This document shows, one piece after another, positions 33,692 through 42,994 of a stretch of 64,000 nt of DNA. The DNA lies in contig MU616614.1 of NCBI GenBank assembly GCA_025201705.1, positions 1-64,000 on the forward strand, in the 5' to 3' direction. Source of the stretch: Dissophora ornata. Taxonomy: Eukaryota > Mortierellomycota > Mortierellomycetes > Mortierellales > Mortierellaceae. How positions within the stretch are numbered: position 1 is the stretch's first letter; every line of letters starts with the position of its first letter. Under the pieces are notes generated by a model that ran no database searches, had not been told where the DNA came from, and worked only from the letters and a program-made list of their open reading frames with translations. Made by a program: the position numbers and the translations under genes.

Positions 33692-35209
33692 CTACGCACG
33701 CAACTTTTCCAGCTCAAACATTGGCCCATCATCGCCATGATCTTCGAGGATTATCCTCAGGACCTCACCATCACTCCTCGGCTCGCTCACGATGAAACTC
33801 GAATGGCAAAGGTTGATGATGTACTCTCGAGCATCCACATGGAACTTGTATGACAGCCATTTTCCGTCGTTCATGAACAACTTGACGGCAACAACGGCAT
33901 ATGGGACGAGGAATACAATGGTAACCAACAACAATGGGATTGCCCACGCCAGATTGATAGAGATGACGGGTGTGGGGACACCAGCTTGCTCGTATCCCTT
34001 GATCATGCCAATGGGTTGCGTTTGAGAGACAGCCATGGTGAAGCACGTAGCGATGTAGCTGAGAAAGTCTCCGTTGTTGGCCGTTGACGTCATGTCAATA
34101 CAATTCGCCCCACCTTGGGAAGAGGCTTGCAGCTCTCGACCATAGTCCAACAGGACGCCAACGTTGTCCCGTAGATTATGTAAAGTGGCATTTAATACAT
34201 CGTCCGCATCAACGCGTTTTATCAGCTTGAGGCTGGTGACACCGGAGATCTCAAGTTGGGTGACATTTCCTTGGTTTTGAGATATGAGCGTGACATTTGC
34301 CGCAGCTAGCCAACTTTGGTAGTTGATTGTTCCATAGTAGGTTGCTTTCGTTGCATTGCTGCTCGATTTACCGCTCGGGACACCAAAGTCGTTGAGCAAC
34401 ATATTAATCCCGTCAAGGGTAACTTCAGTCAAGGAGAGTTTCTTCGCATACCAACAACTGGGCGTACTGTCGCAGGAAGAATAATATTCCATGATCCATC
34501 CATCAACTCCTACGCTGTCGTTGCGGGTAGTTGTCGCTCTGCGAGTCAAGCATTCGCCGGTACCGTCCGCATATCCAATCCTATTGCGAACATGGTAACC
34601 GCCAAGCGGTAGAAAGGCCCGGAATACTCGATGCTTTCTTCCCAATCTTTCCAATGGAAGTTGGTATACCGCCAGTGGCACGTTTGCAGCCACAATGAAT
34701 CTCATGTTACTTCCTCCCCATGGCAACCCCGCCGTTATTGTACTGGTCATAGGTTGGAGTACAAAATTGTTCATCAACGAAAACCCGGAAGTCTTTGTTG
34801 AAGGAATGGTCGTGATGTTGGTGTACCCTTGCAGTGAATCTTGCCCAATTCCGGTAGAGAAGCATTGGTTATCGGTGCACAAGTCCGTGGGGATATTTTT
34901 GGTGGTAATTACAAGACCCGAGAACGCATGCCCAAGTACGCCGATGGTCATGAGCAGAAAGACGGCAAACATTGGGAATCCGCCAAGCAGGTTGAACAAA
35001 TTAAGCACATCCAGATACGATCCACCACGAGATGTTGCCATGACGTACAATTTGCCTCGATTCTTAGGGAAATGCTTGAAGAGCCAAAAGGTTATCCCTT
35101 CTCTGGCGCTTTGGACGATTATGAAGAAAAATCCACCCACGATGGCCAGTAGCATGCTCGTGACGATGCCCCTAAGGACATCATCCTTGATAGGGATATG
35201 GATATCCAT
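33692..35209 (-). CDS. Orphan glycosylated membrane protein, array copy 2 (divergent)
   Basis: 505 residues, single exon, same topology as copies 1 and 3. Two peculiarities are visible by direct comparison. After LERLGR, one extra base (an added T in GCTTTCTTCC, plus strand, near 34635) shifts the frame. A one-base loss about 60 nt further on restores it, so about 21 residues read in an alternative frame (KHRVFRAFLPLGGYHVRNRI) in place of SIEYSGIYDSVMVTAF. A stretch equal to about 17 residues after NMLL is deleted, removing the SISSNFGNAQ region. Several sequons are lost. It may be drifting toward a pseudogene or be a functional variant; the open frame and intact TM segments favour expression potential. 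Confidence 0.7.
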   Translation of the reverse strand: MDIHIPIKDDVLRGIVTSMLLAIVGGFFFIIVQSAREGITFWLFKHFPKNRGKLYVMATSRGGSYLDVLNLFNLLGGFPMFAVFLLMTIGVLGHAFSGLVITTKNIPTDLCTDNQCFSTGIGQDSLQGYTNITTIPSTKTSGFSLMNNFVLQPMTSTITAGLPWGGSNMRFIVAANVPLAVYQLPLERLGRKHRVFRAFLPLGGYHVRNRIGYADGTGECLTRRATTTRNDSVGVDGWIMEYYSSCDSTPSCWYAKKLSLTEVTLDGINMLLNDFGVPSGKSSSNATKATYYGTINYQSWLAAANVTLISQNQGNVTQLEISGVTSLKLIKRVDADDVLNATLHNLRDNVGVLLDYGRELQASSQGGANCIDMTSTANNGDFLSYIATCFTMAVSQTQPIGMIKGYEQAGVPTPVISINLAWAIPLLLVTIVFLVPYAVVAVKLFMNDGKWLSYKFHVDAREYIINLCHSSFIVSEPRSDGEVLRIILEDHGDDGPMFELEKLRA

Positions 35210-35964
35210 TGTAATTCAGAAGGCGTAGGGTTGTCAACAAAAATGTCGGAAGGCGTAACAAAACTGTTGGGCTCTCGCTCTCAGAGTCGGAAGTGAGGAA
35301 AATGTCGGCCTTGCCGCGGGCGTCAGCAATAGCAGTGTCGATACGAGCTTGGGGTTGTTGACAGAAGCACAAGCAAAAAGCACTGTGTGGGGAAAAGTTG
35401 TCGATGAAAACTTCGAACGGATGGATGCACAGTGATAGCGAAAACGTCGCGGTACGGTAATTTTGTTAAACGAAGCAATGCAAAAACACGACGTGTGAGT
35501 AAGAGCAGGAGCTTAGGACAAACGAGGCTTTGCTACCATTGACGTGCGGGGCGCAGCCTATCAACGGTAGAGCCACTCACCTGCAACTGGTCTCGCTAAA
35601 ACGGAAGCGAGTATCGGGAACTCTTGGAAGCCGATCGAGTGAATCTTCGGTGGATACACTCTGAACTGAGCAGCATAGAGAAAGCAACATGATTGAAGAA
35701 AGAGTTCTATTAGCCTTAGTTGTCTATATCTGTACATGATCTGTCCATTCCATCTAAAGTTATAATACCTGGACAGCAAAGAGAAAGTAACAGGATTGAG
35801 GAAAAGGGTGTCAGGGTCAGAGCAGGCACAGGTGAGCAAGAAGAGGAAGAGGAAGAGGTGAGGACTGGGAGCAAGGAATACTGGAGTCAAGGAAATTTAT
35901 TTATTGCAGACTGGACTGTACAAGAGGATATTACTGCTGACATGCACTCTGCCTGTTGTCGTTT

Positions 35965-36778
35965 GGGTTCAGCTTTTTTTTTTTTTGCGGCCCTTGCCGG
36001 GATTTTACCCAAAAGGTTCCTTCCTGCAATAATTCTGGAAAGGAAACACTCTTGTATGGCTCGGTTCCAGCGAACAGGACGCGAAATGCTAAAAAAAAAA
36101 AAAGCGATTGGTTCATTCGTCGTCACCACAGCCGCTGGGCACATTCAACAAATTAAATTCGTGCTTCGTTCATGTGCATGAACATACACAGCATTTCCCG
36201 ATATACTAATTGGTCAACTTCAAGGCGGTCCATCCTGCGGCTGGATTTCGAGCGCGCGTTTGACATCGAGTACGGATTGGAAAGTTTCGAAGATGCGCTT
36301 CCTTGTCTTCTTGCCTACGAGGTAGCCCGTGAACGTGGGGATCTTCAAATCCGGCCACAAAATTTAACCCAACTATATCGGGAAATGCTGTACTCATCAC
36401 CTGTCCTGCGCTCTTGATGATGGTTAGGCAGGCGCCTCTTCTCTTGGTCGTGGATCGCTAAATTCGTCTCCCAGTACTACCACAAGTAAGATTGCTCGTC
36501 ATCGTCGTCATCTTATTACGATATGCATTGTAGTCGGCGCGAAATGAAGTGTGAAAGCTAAAGGAAACGTATCAACTTATTTCTTTCCCCTGTAAAACAG
36601 CTGTGCTGATGTGACCATCGTCGGTGCCGAGAACGGCAATTTGCCATCGAAGATGAGGCAAGTCTATAGCTTCAAGGGTGTTAAGCAGGGTAAGACCTTC
36701 CCTGGCGATGGCCGCTCTCAGAGCCGCGGCCCTGGCCCCATCAAGGGCGAGATCACCGCCAACACTCGCACGCCATAA
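35965..36778 (+). pseudogene. LPMO 3'-end fragment, array unit 3
   Basis: Starts with the exon 3-like TTCCTTCCTGCAATAATTCTGG, contains exon 4-like sequence near 36435-36487 that is disrupted by substitutions and insertions, and ends with an open last exon at 36601-36778 (CADVTIVGAENGN...NTRTP). The exon 3-exon 4 interval contains additional unrelated sequence (36080-36400) not seen in unit 2. Catalytic exons are absent. Confidence 0.78.
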
Positions 36779-37059
36779 TTAAAAAAGACGAGTGCAAGAA
36801 TGAGAGATAGAGCGGACAAGCAGTTGCGCAGAATAAACTGAAGGAGAATAGAAAACCTTTTTTTTCTGTCACCTTGTTTAGACGCGTTGTTCTAGTTGGT
36901 TGATTATTGTTTCTCCTTTGTGGAATAAAAAGCCAAACAAACAAACGCGTCTCAAACACGCCGCAACCTCGCCGCTCTCACTATCGCAACGAAAAAACGT
37001 ATAAATGAACGTGAAGAAGTGTATTACAATTCGGAAGAGAAAAGCCGTGTTCTACAATG

Positions 37060-37148
37060 GAAGGGTGGGGTTGACCTACAGATTTGTAGAAAGCTCCTCG
37101 CCGCTTAATTCCAGAGCCGAGCTCTCACTCCTCATTTCTGCAGCCTTG
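37060..37148 (-). pseudogene. P5CR 3'-tail fragment, array unit 3
   Basis: Third copy of the P5CR C-terminal tail. On the minus strand it reads like an altered version of the P5CR end (AAEMRSESSALELSGEEL versus AADMRSKSLAVELGGKEL). Confidence 0.7.
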
Positions 37149-37291
37149 GTTGCGCAGGGGAGAGTTGATGAAGAGGCGCCACATCACCCGGCCGAAAGGA
37201 ATTGATACTCCTTACAACAGCGGCACATGGCATTGACATCGGTTCGACAGCTAGGCCACCAAACTTTTATTTTTAAAAAATGGGTCGTAGT

Positions 37292-38860
37292 CTACGCACG
37301 CAACTTTTCCAGCTCAAACATTGGTCCATCATCGCCATGATCTTCGAGGATTATCCTCAGGACCTCACCATCACTCCTCGGCTCGCTCACGATGAAACTC
37401 GAATGGCAAAGGTTGATGATGTACTCTCGAGCATCTACATGGGACTTGTATGACAGCCATTTTCCGTCGTTCATGTACAACTTGATGGCGACAATGGTAT
37501 ATGGGACGAGGAATACAATGGTAACCAACAACAATGGGATTGCCCACACCAGATTGATAGAGATGACGGGTGTGATGACATCAGCTTGTTCGTATCCCTT
37601 GATCATGCCAATGGGTCGCGTTTGGGAGACAGCCATGGTGAAGCACGTAGCGATGTAGCTGAGAAAGTCTCCGTTGTTGGCCGTTGACGTAATGACAATT
37701 GGATTCGCCCCACCTTGGGAAGAGGCTTGCAGATCTTGACCATAGTCCAACAGGACGCCAACGTTGTCCCGTAGGTTACGTAAAGTGGCATTGAATACCT
37801 TGTCCGCATCAACGCGTTTTATCAACGTGAGGTTGGCAATAGTGGAGATCTCCAGTTGGTTGACATTTCCTTGGTTTCGGGATACGAGCGTGACATTTGT
37901 CGCAGCCAGCCAACTTTGGTGGTAGATTACCCCGTAGTAGGTTGCTTTCGTTACGTAGCTGCTCGTATCATTGCTCGCGAGATGACCATATGCCTCAAGT
38001 AACGACTGCGCATTCCCAAAGTTGCTGGAGATGGATGAACCAAGTAACATATTAATCTCGACAGTGGTAACTGCAGTCAATGAGAACTCCTTCGTATCCC
38101 AACCACTGAACGTACTGTTCAAGGAAGGAAAATCTTCCATGCTCCATCCATCAACTCCTACTACGCTGTAGTTGTAGGCAGTTGTCACTCCGGGCGTCAA
38201 GTATACGAAGGTACCGTTCGCATACTCCAATCCCATTGAGGACGCGGTAACCATCACGCTGTCATATATCCCGGAATACTGGATGCTTCTTCCCAATCTT
38301 TCCAATGGAAGTTGGTATACCGCCAGTGGCACGTTTGCGGCCACAATGGATCTCGTGTTACTTCCTCCCCATGGTAAACCCGTCGTTAATGTACTGTTCA
38401 TGGGTTGGAGTACAAAGTTGTTCATCGACGAAAACTCGAAAGTCTTTGTTGGAGGAATGGTCGTGATGTTGGTGTATCCCTGCAGTAAATCTTGCCCAAT
38501 TCCGGTAGAGAAGCATTGGTTCTTGGTGCACAAGTCCATGGGGATATTTTTGGTACCAACGACAAGACCCGAGAACGCATGTCCAAGTACGCCGATGGTC
38601 ATGAGCAGAAAGACGGCAAACATTGGGAATCCACCAAGAAGGTTGAACAAATTAAGCACATCCAGATACGATCCACCACGAGATGTTGCCATGACGTATA
38701 ATTTGCCCCGGTTCTTGGGGAAATGCTTGAAGAGCCAAAAGGTTATCCCTTCTCTGGCACTTTGGACGATTATGAAGAAAAATCCACCCACGATGGCCAG
38801 TAGCATGCTCGTGACGATGCCCCTAAGGACATCATCCTTGATAGGGATATGGATATCCAT
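37292..38860 (-). CDS. Orphan glycosylated membrane protein, array copy 3 (mosaic)
   Basis: 522 residues, single exon, same topology as copy 1. The sequence is a patchwork. Residues 1 to about 110 match copy 2 (MDIHIPIKDDV, QSAREG, FKHFPK), about 112-350 match copy 1 (VVGTKNIPMDLCTKNQC, GNAQSLLEAYGHL), and the remainder again matches copy 2 (LRDNVGVLLDYG, ASSQGGAN, GPMFELEKLRA). That is the pattern left by gene conversion or unequal crossing over between tandem copies. It keeps the segment deleted in copy 2. Function unknown. Confidence 0.8.
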   Translation of the reverse strand: MDIHIPIKDDVLRGIVTSMLLAIVGGFFFIIVQSAREGITFWLFKHFPKNRGKLYVMATSRGGSYLDVLNLFNLLGGFPMFAVFLLMTIGVLGHAFSGLVVGTKNIPMDLCTKNQCFSTGIGQDLLQGYTNITTIPPTKTFEFSSMNNFVLQPMNSTLTTGLPWGGSNTRSIVAANVPLAVYQLPLERLGRSIQYSGIYDSVMVTASSMGLEYANGTFVYLTPGVTTAYNYSVVGVDGWSMEDFPSLNSTFSGWDTKEFSLTAVTTVEINMLLGSSISSNFGNAQSLLEAYGHLASNDTSSYVTKATYYGVIYHQSWLAATNVTLVSRNQGNVNQLEISTIANLTLIKRVDADKVFNATLRNLRDNVGVLLDYGQDLQASSQGGANPIVITSTANNGDFLSYIATCFTMAVSQTRPIGMIKGYEQADVITPVISINLVWAIPLLLVTIVFLVPYTIVAIKLYMNDGKWLSYKSHVDAREYIINLCHSSFIVSEPRSDGEVLRIILEDHGDDGPMFELEKLRA

Positions 38861-39540
38861 TGTAATTCAGAAGGCGTAGGGTTGCCAACAAAGACGTCTG
38901 AAAGACTAGGTTGGGGTATCACTGCAGGAGTATCGTCGTCCGCCTTGTTGAAGCCGAAGGGTGTTTTGTTGACAGGAGAAAGAAATAAGCACTGTGTGAG
39001 AAAAAGTTGTCGATGAAAACTTCGAACGGATGGATGCACAGTGATAGCGAAAACGTCGCGGTACGGTAATTTTGTTAAACGAAGCAATGCAAAAACACGA
39101 CGTGTGAGTAAGAGCAGGAGCTTAGGACAAACGAGGCTTTGCTACCATTGACGTACGGGGCGCAGCCTATCAACGGTAGAGCCACTCACCTGCAACTGGT
39201 CTCGCTAAAACGGAAGCGAGTATCGGGAACTCTTGGAAGCCGATCGAGTGAATCTTCGGTGGATACACTCTGAACTGAGCAGCAGAGAGAAAGCAACATG
39301 TTTGAAGAAAGAGTTCTATTAGCCTTAGTCGTCTATGTCTGTACATGATCTGTCCATTCTATTAAAGTTGTCATACCTGAACAGCAGAGAGAAAGTAACA
39401 GGATTGAAGAAAAGAGTGTCAGGGCCAGAGCAGGCACAGGTGAGCAAAAAGAGGAAGAGGTGAGGACAGGGAACAAGGGATACTTAAGTCAAGGAAATGT
39501 ATTTATTGCAGACTGGATTGTATAAGAGGAGACTACTGTT

Positions 39541-39926
39541 GACATGTACTCTGCTTCAGGCCTTTTTTTTATTGCGGCTCTTACAATATTGCAATAACCC
39601 TGACAAGGCTAGGCTCGAATCCACATGGATTTTGTCAATTGCCAATGCCAGCTTCTACCAGGACGGTTCTTAAGGGTTTACCGACGAAAAAAAAGAGGAG
39701 TGCAAGAATGAGAGACAGAGCGGACGCGCAGAATTTTGTTCTTGGACAAACGCTATTCCGCTTGGTTAATGCACTGCCCAAAAGTGAGGCTACATCTTCA
39801 ACCTCGCTGATCTCACCATCGTAACGAAAATGCATGGATGTTTATAAATGATAAATTACAGTTCGGAAGAGGACAGCGAGTTCTATTATGGAAGGGGCGC
39901 ACTGTGTATAGATGGGTGGGATGGGC
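39541..39926. other. Right edge of the array, P5CR 3' flank
   Basis: Contains a very short LPMO-like remnant (GCAATAACCCTGACAAGG at 39590-39607). It then has sequence homologous to the intergenic part of the array units (ACCATCGTAACGAAAATG, TCTATTATGGAAGGGG...GATGGGTGGGATGGGCCTAC), running directly into the genuine P5CR stop codon. This identifies the parental right-hand boundary of the repeated unit. Confidence 0.6.
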
Positions 39927-40904
39927 CTACAGCTTTGTTGTAAGCTCCTTGCCGCCTAATTCCACAGCCAAGCTCTTACTCCTCATATCTGCAGCCTTGA
40001 CACTCTCGTAAACGAGCTCTCGGAGACCGCCGCTCTCGAGCGTCTTGATCGCGGCATCTGTGGTTCCATGTGGCGACGTGACCTTTACTCTCAATGTCTT
40101 GAGGTCATCGCTGCTCGATTGTGCCATCTTGGCTGCGCCCAAACAGGTCTGGATAGTCAACGCCTTGGCTGTCTCCCGATCCATGCCCAACCTGACAGCA
40201 GCGTCCTCCATGGCCTCCATCATCAAGAAGAAATAGGCGGGCCCCGATCCAGAGACTCCAGTGACAGTATCGATCAAGCCTTCACGGTCGACCCACGAAA
40301 CCTGCTTCGAGACCGCGGCCATTAACGATTCCGCGACATGACGTTGATCCTGTGTCGCATCTGCGGTAGCATATAATCCTGCTGCGCCTTCGTTCACAAG
40401 CGAGGGCGTATTGGGCATGACTCTAATGACGGGCGGCATGTCTTTGGGCTGGAAGCTCGTCCCCTCGGTCATGAAGTTCGCGATCGCACTGGTCTCGATT
40501 CCTGCGGCGATTGATATGATAAGAGGCTGGCGCGTACGCAGGACCGAGCTCAAATCGTTGACAACGCTCTTGAGGACTTGAGGCTTGACGGCGAGAATGA
40601 TCACCTCGGCTGGTGCAAAGTTTATGGAAGTAGCGGTGGTGGGGCTGATATGAACAGATCCTTCAGTGATCATAGCAGCTGTTTTTGAAGGCGAGGTAGA
40701 GCCGTTGACAGCGAGCTGGTTCGCCTGAGGGCCGGAGAGGACCTGAAGACCAGGGTATTTTTTGTATAGAAATTCATAGCGGGCTTGCAGTGGCTCTGAA
40801 ATGACACATTGGGAGAGAGGGTAGCCGCAGGCTAGGAGACCGCCTAGGATAGCCTCAGCCATGTTGCCGCCTCCAATGAATGCGATTCTTGATTGCAACG
40901 TCAT
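39927..40904 (-). CDS. PRO3: Pyrroline-5-carboxylate reductase
   Basis: Final step of proline synthesis: NAD(P)H-dependent reduction of pyrroline-5-carboxylate to proline. Single exon, 325 residues from MTLQSRIAFIGGGNMAEAI; the longer upstream extension has no family match, so this ATG was chosen. Visible features are the N-terminal Rossmann loop GGGNMAEAILGGL, VIILAVKPQVL, IISIAAGIE, VIRVMPNTPSLVNEGAAGL, and the C-terminal dimerisation/substrate block GVSGSGPAYFFLMMEAMEDAAVRLGM with VTSPHGTTDAAI. The 3' end is duplicated three times in the array to the left. It is intact and presumably functional. Confidence 0.96.
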   Translation of the reverse strand: MTLQSRIAFIGGGNMAEAILGGLLACGYPLSQCVISEPLQARYEFLYKKYPGLQVLSGPQANQLAVNGSTSPSKTAAMITEGSVHISPTTATSINFAPAEVIILAVKPQVLKSVVNDLSSVLRTRQPLIISIAAGIETSAIANFMTEGTSFQPKDMPPVIRVMPNTPSLVNEGAAGLYATADATQDQRHVAESLMAAVSKQVSWVDREGLIDTVTGVSGSGPAYFFLMMEAMEDAAVRLGMDRETAKALTIQTCLGAAKMAQSSSDDLKTLRVKVTSPHGTTDAAIKTLESGGLRELVYESVKAADMRSKSLAVELGGKELTTKL

Positions 40905-41917
40905 GCTGTGTGTATGCTGTGGGTGGTAGAAGTTGAACAGAAGGCAACGTTGTGGGATGAAGCGAAGTGTGTCTGTGCTCGTTTTGTGCAACAAAGAGTG
41001 CGATGTGTTTAAAAGCACTGGCGCTTAAAAAGAGATGCTGGTTTTTGTAGGATGTCGAATGCGGTGCACCGTGAATTAGGGATGGCATTGTCCACAACGG
41101 ACCCTGATCACATTGGTCCCTCCATTGTCGTCAGTGTTCCTGCAAGCGCAACTCCGAAGTATATACATGATTCACAGCTTATCTTTTTTGAGTCGATTGC
41201 CCGTCTTATTGAATAAAGAGGACTTGACTCCATGACATAAAATGACATCACGTGTACGGTGGGCCCCAGCTTATTTTGGCCGTCTATGAGAATTCCCAGC
41301 GCCTTTCCACCAGGAAGTCCATCCATTCCCGGCAATGCGGGGTTGATAATCTCAGAGAATGTCGTGTCGAGTTTTAGTGCCGTTCTAACGACTACTGCGT
41401 ATAACCCCGCACGAGTACTTTGCGACTTACTATACTATTCTATTACTAGCATGTACCTTCGGCCGCCACGTTTAGTCTTCTCTCATTGTAGTATCCAACC
41501 GACGCCAGCCTTGAATAGCGATGGATCTAGTTTTGCGGTCAATGCGGTCTACTCTTATCTTTGAGGCATTATTGAGCGAGTCTAGCTAAATTTGCACTTG
41601 GTCCAAGGGAGGAAGGGGATGGTGATGGCAACGATAGCAGGAGTCTTGTCACAACTAGCAGTACTCATGGGAGAGGACAGCGATGTCACCACAACTACCA
41701 CGACGACCACAGAAGTGACATTTCCAACAAGCGATCTCCAGCGCGACAAATAGAGAGAGATCGAGGTGTAGCAGTCATTCAGTACGCATACTTGACTACA
41801 AAAAACCTCTCATGCCTTTGTTTGACATACCTTTCATTCTTTCCGTACGCTCTTTATTATTCTGTCACAATATTATTCCATGCGTGTCCCCCCCACGCGT
41901 TTTTTTTTCAGTCTGCT
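40905..41917. other. Intergenic region
   Basis: P5CR promoter side (CAACAAAGAGTGCG, pyrimidine tracts) and about 700 bases with no credible gene on either strand. Confidence 0.5.
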
Positions 41918-42196
41918 TTAGACCTCGCGCTCGAGATCACCCTTGACTTCGTCGCCGTGTCCCTTAGCCTCCATGGAGGTGTTTCCGGTGAGGGATCGGA
42001 CAGTCTGCTAGACCTGTTCCTGGACCTTGTGGCCCAGTCTTTCGGCGTGGGTCTTGGCATCGGCATCAGCCTAGGCCTTCTGCTGAGCACCGGAGGCAGC
42101 GAGGTCACTGTAGCTGAGAGTCCCGCCGACGGTCTGCTTGGCACCTCCGAGGCAGGAGTTGGCGGTGTTGGAGATCTTGTCGGTGATGTCCGACAT
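41918..42196 (-). pseudogene. CsbD-like stress protein with two in-frame TAG codons
   Basis: From ATG 42196 to TAA 41918 the minus strand reads as one uninterrupted 92-codon frame of CsbD/Hmp1-like type (MSDITDKISNTANS, LGGAKQTVGGTL, AASGAQQKA, QEQV, SMEAKGHGDEVKGDLEREV). Codons 42 (42073-42071) and 63 (42010-42008) are TAG where Gln (CAG) would fit. There is no frameshift and no plausible intron removing either stop. Neighbouring genes (uS11m, P5CR, the ALKBH7-like gene) use TAG as a true stop, so reassignment is excluded. The likeliest reading is a young pseudogene from two C-to-T changes; translational readthrough is the alternative. The family is small, hydrophilic and stress-induced. Confidence 0.72.
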
Positions 42197-42377
42197 CTTT
42201 GGTTTTGCGTATCGTGTCCGTTACTATGGACGCGTTCTAACGAGAGCCCGCCGACGAGACAGCAAAAAAAAAGGAGTATTGAGCGGAAAGACTTTATATG
42301 CGAGGAGAGGAGGTTTAATAAATCATGATAATAGTTTCAATAGTTTCAGTAAGAGTGAGCTAAAGAAAAAAACTTAC

Positions 42378-42650
42378 AGGGGTCATGGGCTTTTCATGAA
42401 GCTCCTCGTCCTCCTCTAGCTCTCCGCCCCTACCAGGGCTGTTGTTGTTTCTGCGATTCGAAGGCGTGGGAAAATAGGCAGATTGCTCTGCATCCGAAGA
42501 GAAGTCATCGTTCACGTCATTCGGTTCACTGTCGGTATCGTCAGCACTATTGCGCCTTCTCCTTCCAGGACTTCTTCGATGCGAGCGGCGAACTCTGTTG
42601 CTAGGGGCTGCATTACGCACGCTGGCTTGGCTATCGTCCGAGTCATGCAT
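42378..42650 (-). CDS. Orphan 5' exon, charged Arg/Ser/acidic protein (partial)
   Basis: An open segment starting at ATG 42650 (MHDSDDSQASVRNA) encodes 91 residues of low complexity: Arg-rich RRSHRRSPGRRRR, acidic stretches and GGELEEDEELHEKP. It ends at a good donor (T|GTAAGT at 42377). No acceptor-linked continuation is seen downstream on this strand, where the CsbD-like frame lies at 42196. It could be the first exon of a broken gene or a short protein ending in the intron. It resembles disordered N-termini of nuclear proteins; no function is assigned. Confidence 0.35.
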
Positions 42651-42994
42651 TTTAACAGTGCATGCTGGGTATGTGTATGTTGGACAGAGGATGAAGGGTG
42701 GGAGAGAGAAGGAAAGAGAGAGAGAGAGAGAAAAAGAAGGGAAGAGCGAGAAAAGATGTGTGCGTATGTCCAGATGAAAGAAGATAGAGAGGGAGAAAGG
42801 GAGAAAAAAGACAGAGTGGGAGGACAAGAGTCGATGCTACTGTTGCAACATGCCTGAGCTGATCTTCTTTAATTGCAAGATGCTGTCCTATAGTACGAAC
42901 TAGACTAAAATAATGCTACAGCCCCCAGTTTGGGCCACTCTCCATGCTGCATACGACGCTTTTGAACTCGCGGGTTGACAGGCGGCTGGTCCGA
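42651..42994. other. Intergenic region with (AG)n
   Basis: Purine-rich (GA repeats 42713-42730 and onward) and 3' sequence of the fusion gene. No gene seen. Confidence 0.5.

Noticed and set aside
35960..36400. Separate small gene between array units 2 and 3
   Set aside because: The flanks align with LPMO exon 3-4 remnants; the inserted sequence has only short frames without features.
41918..42196. Reassignment of UAG to Gln in this organism
   Set aside because: uS11m, the ALKBH7-like gene and P5CR all end in TAG at the expected family C-termini, so TAG is a normal stop.
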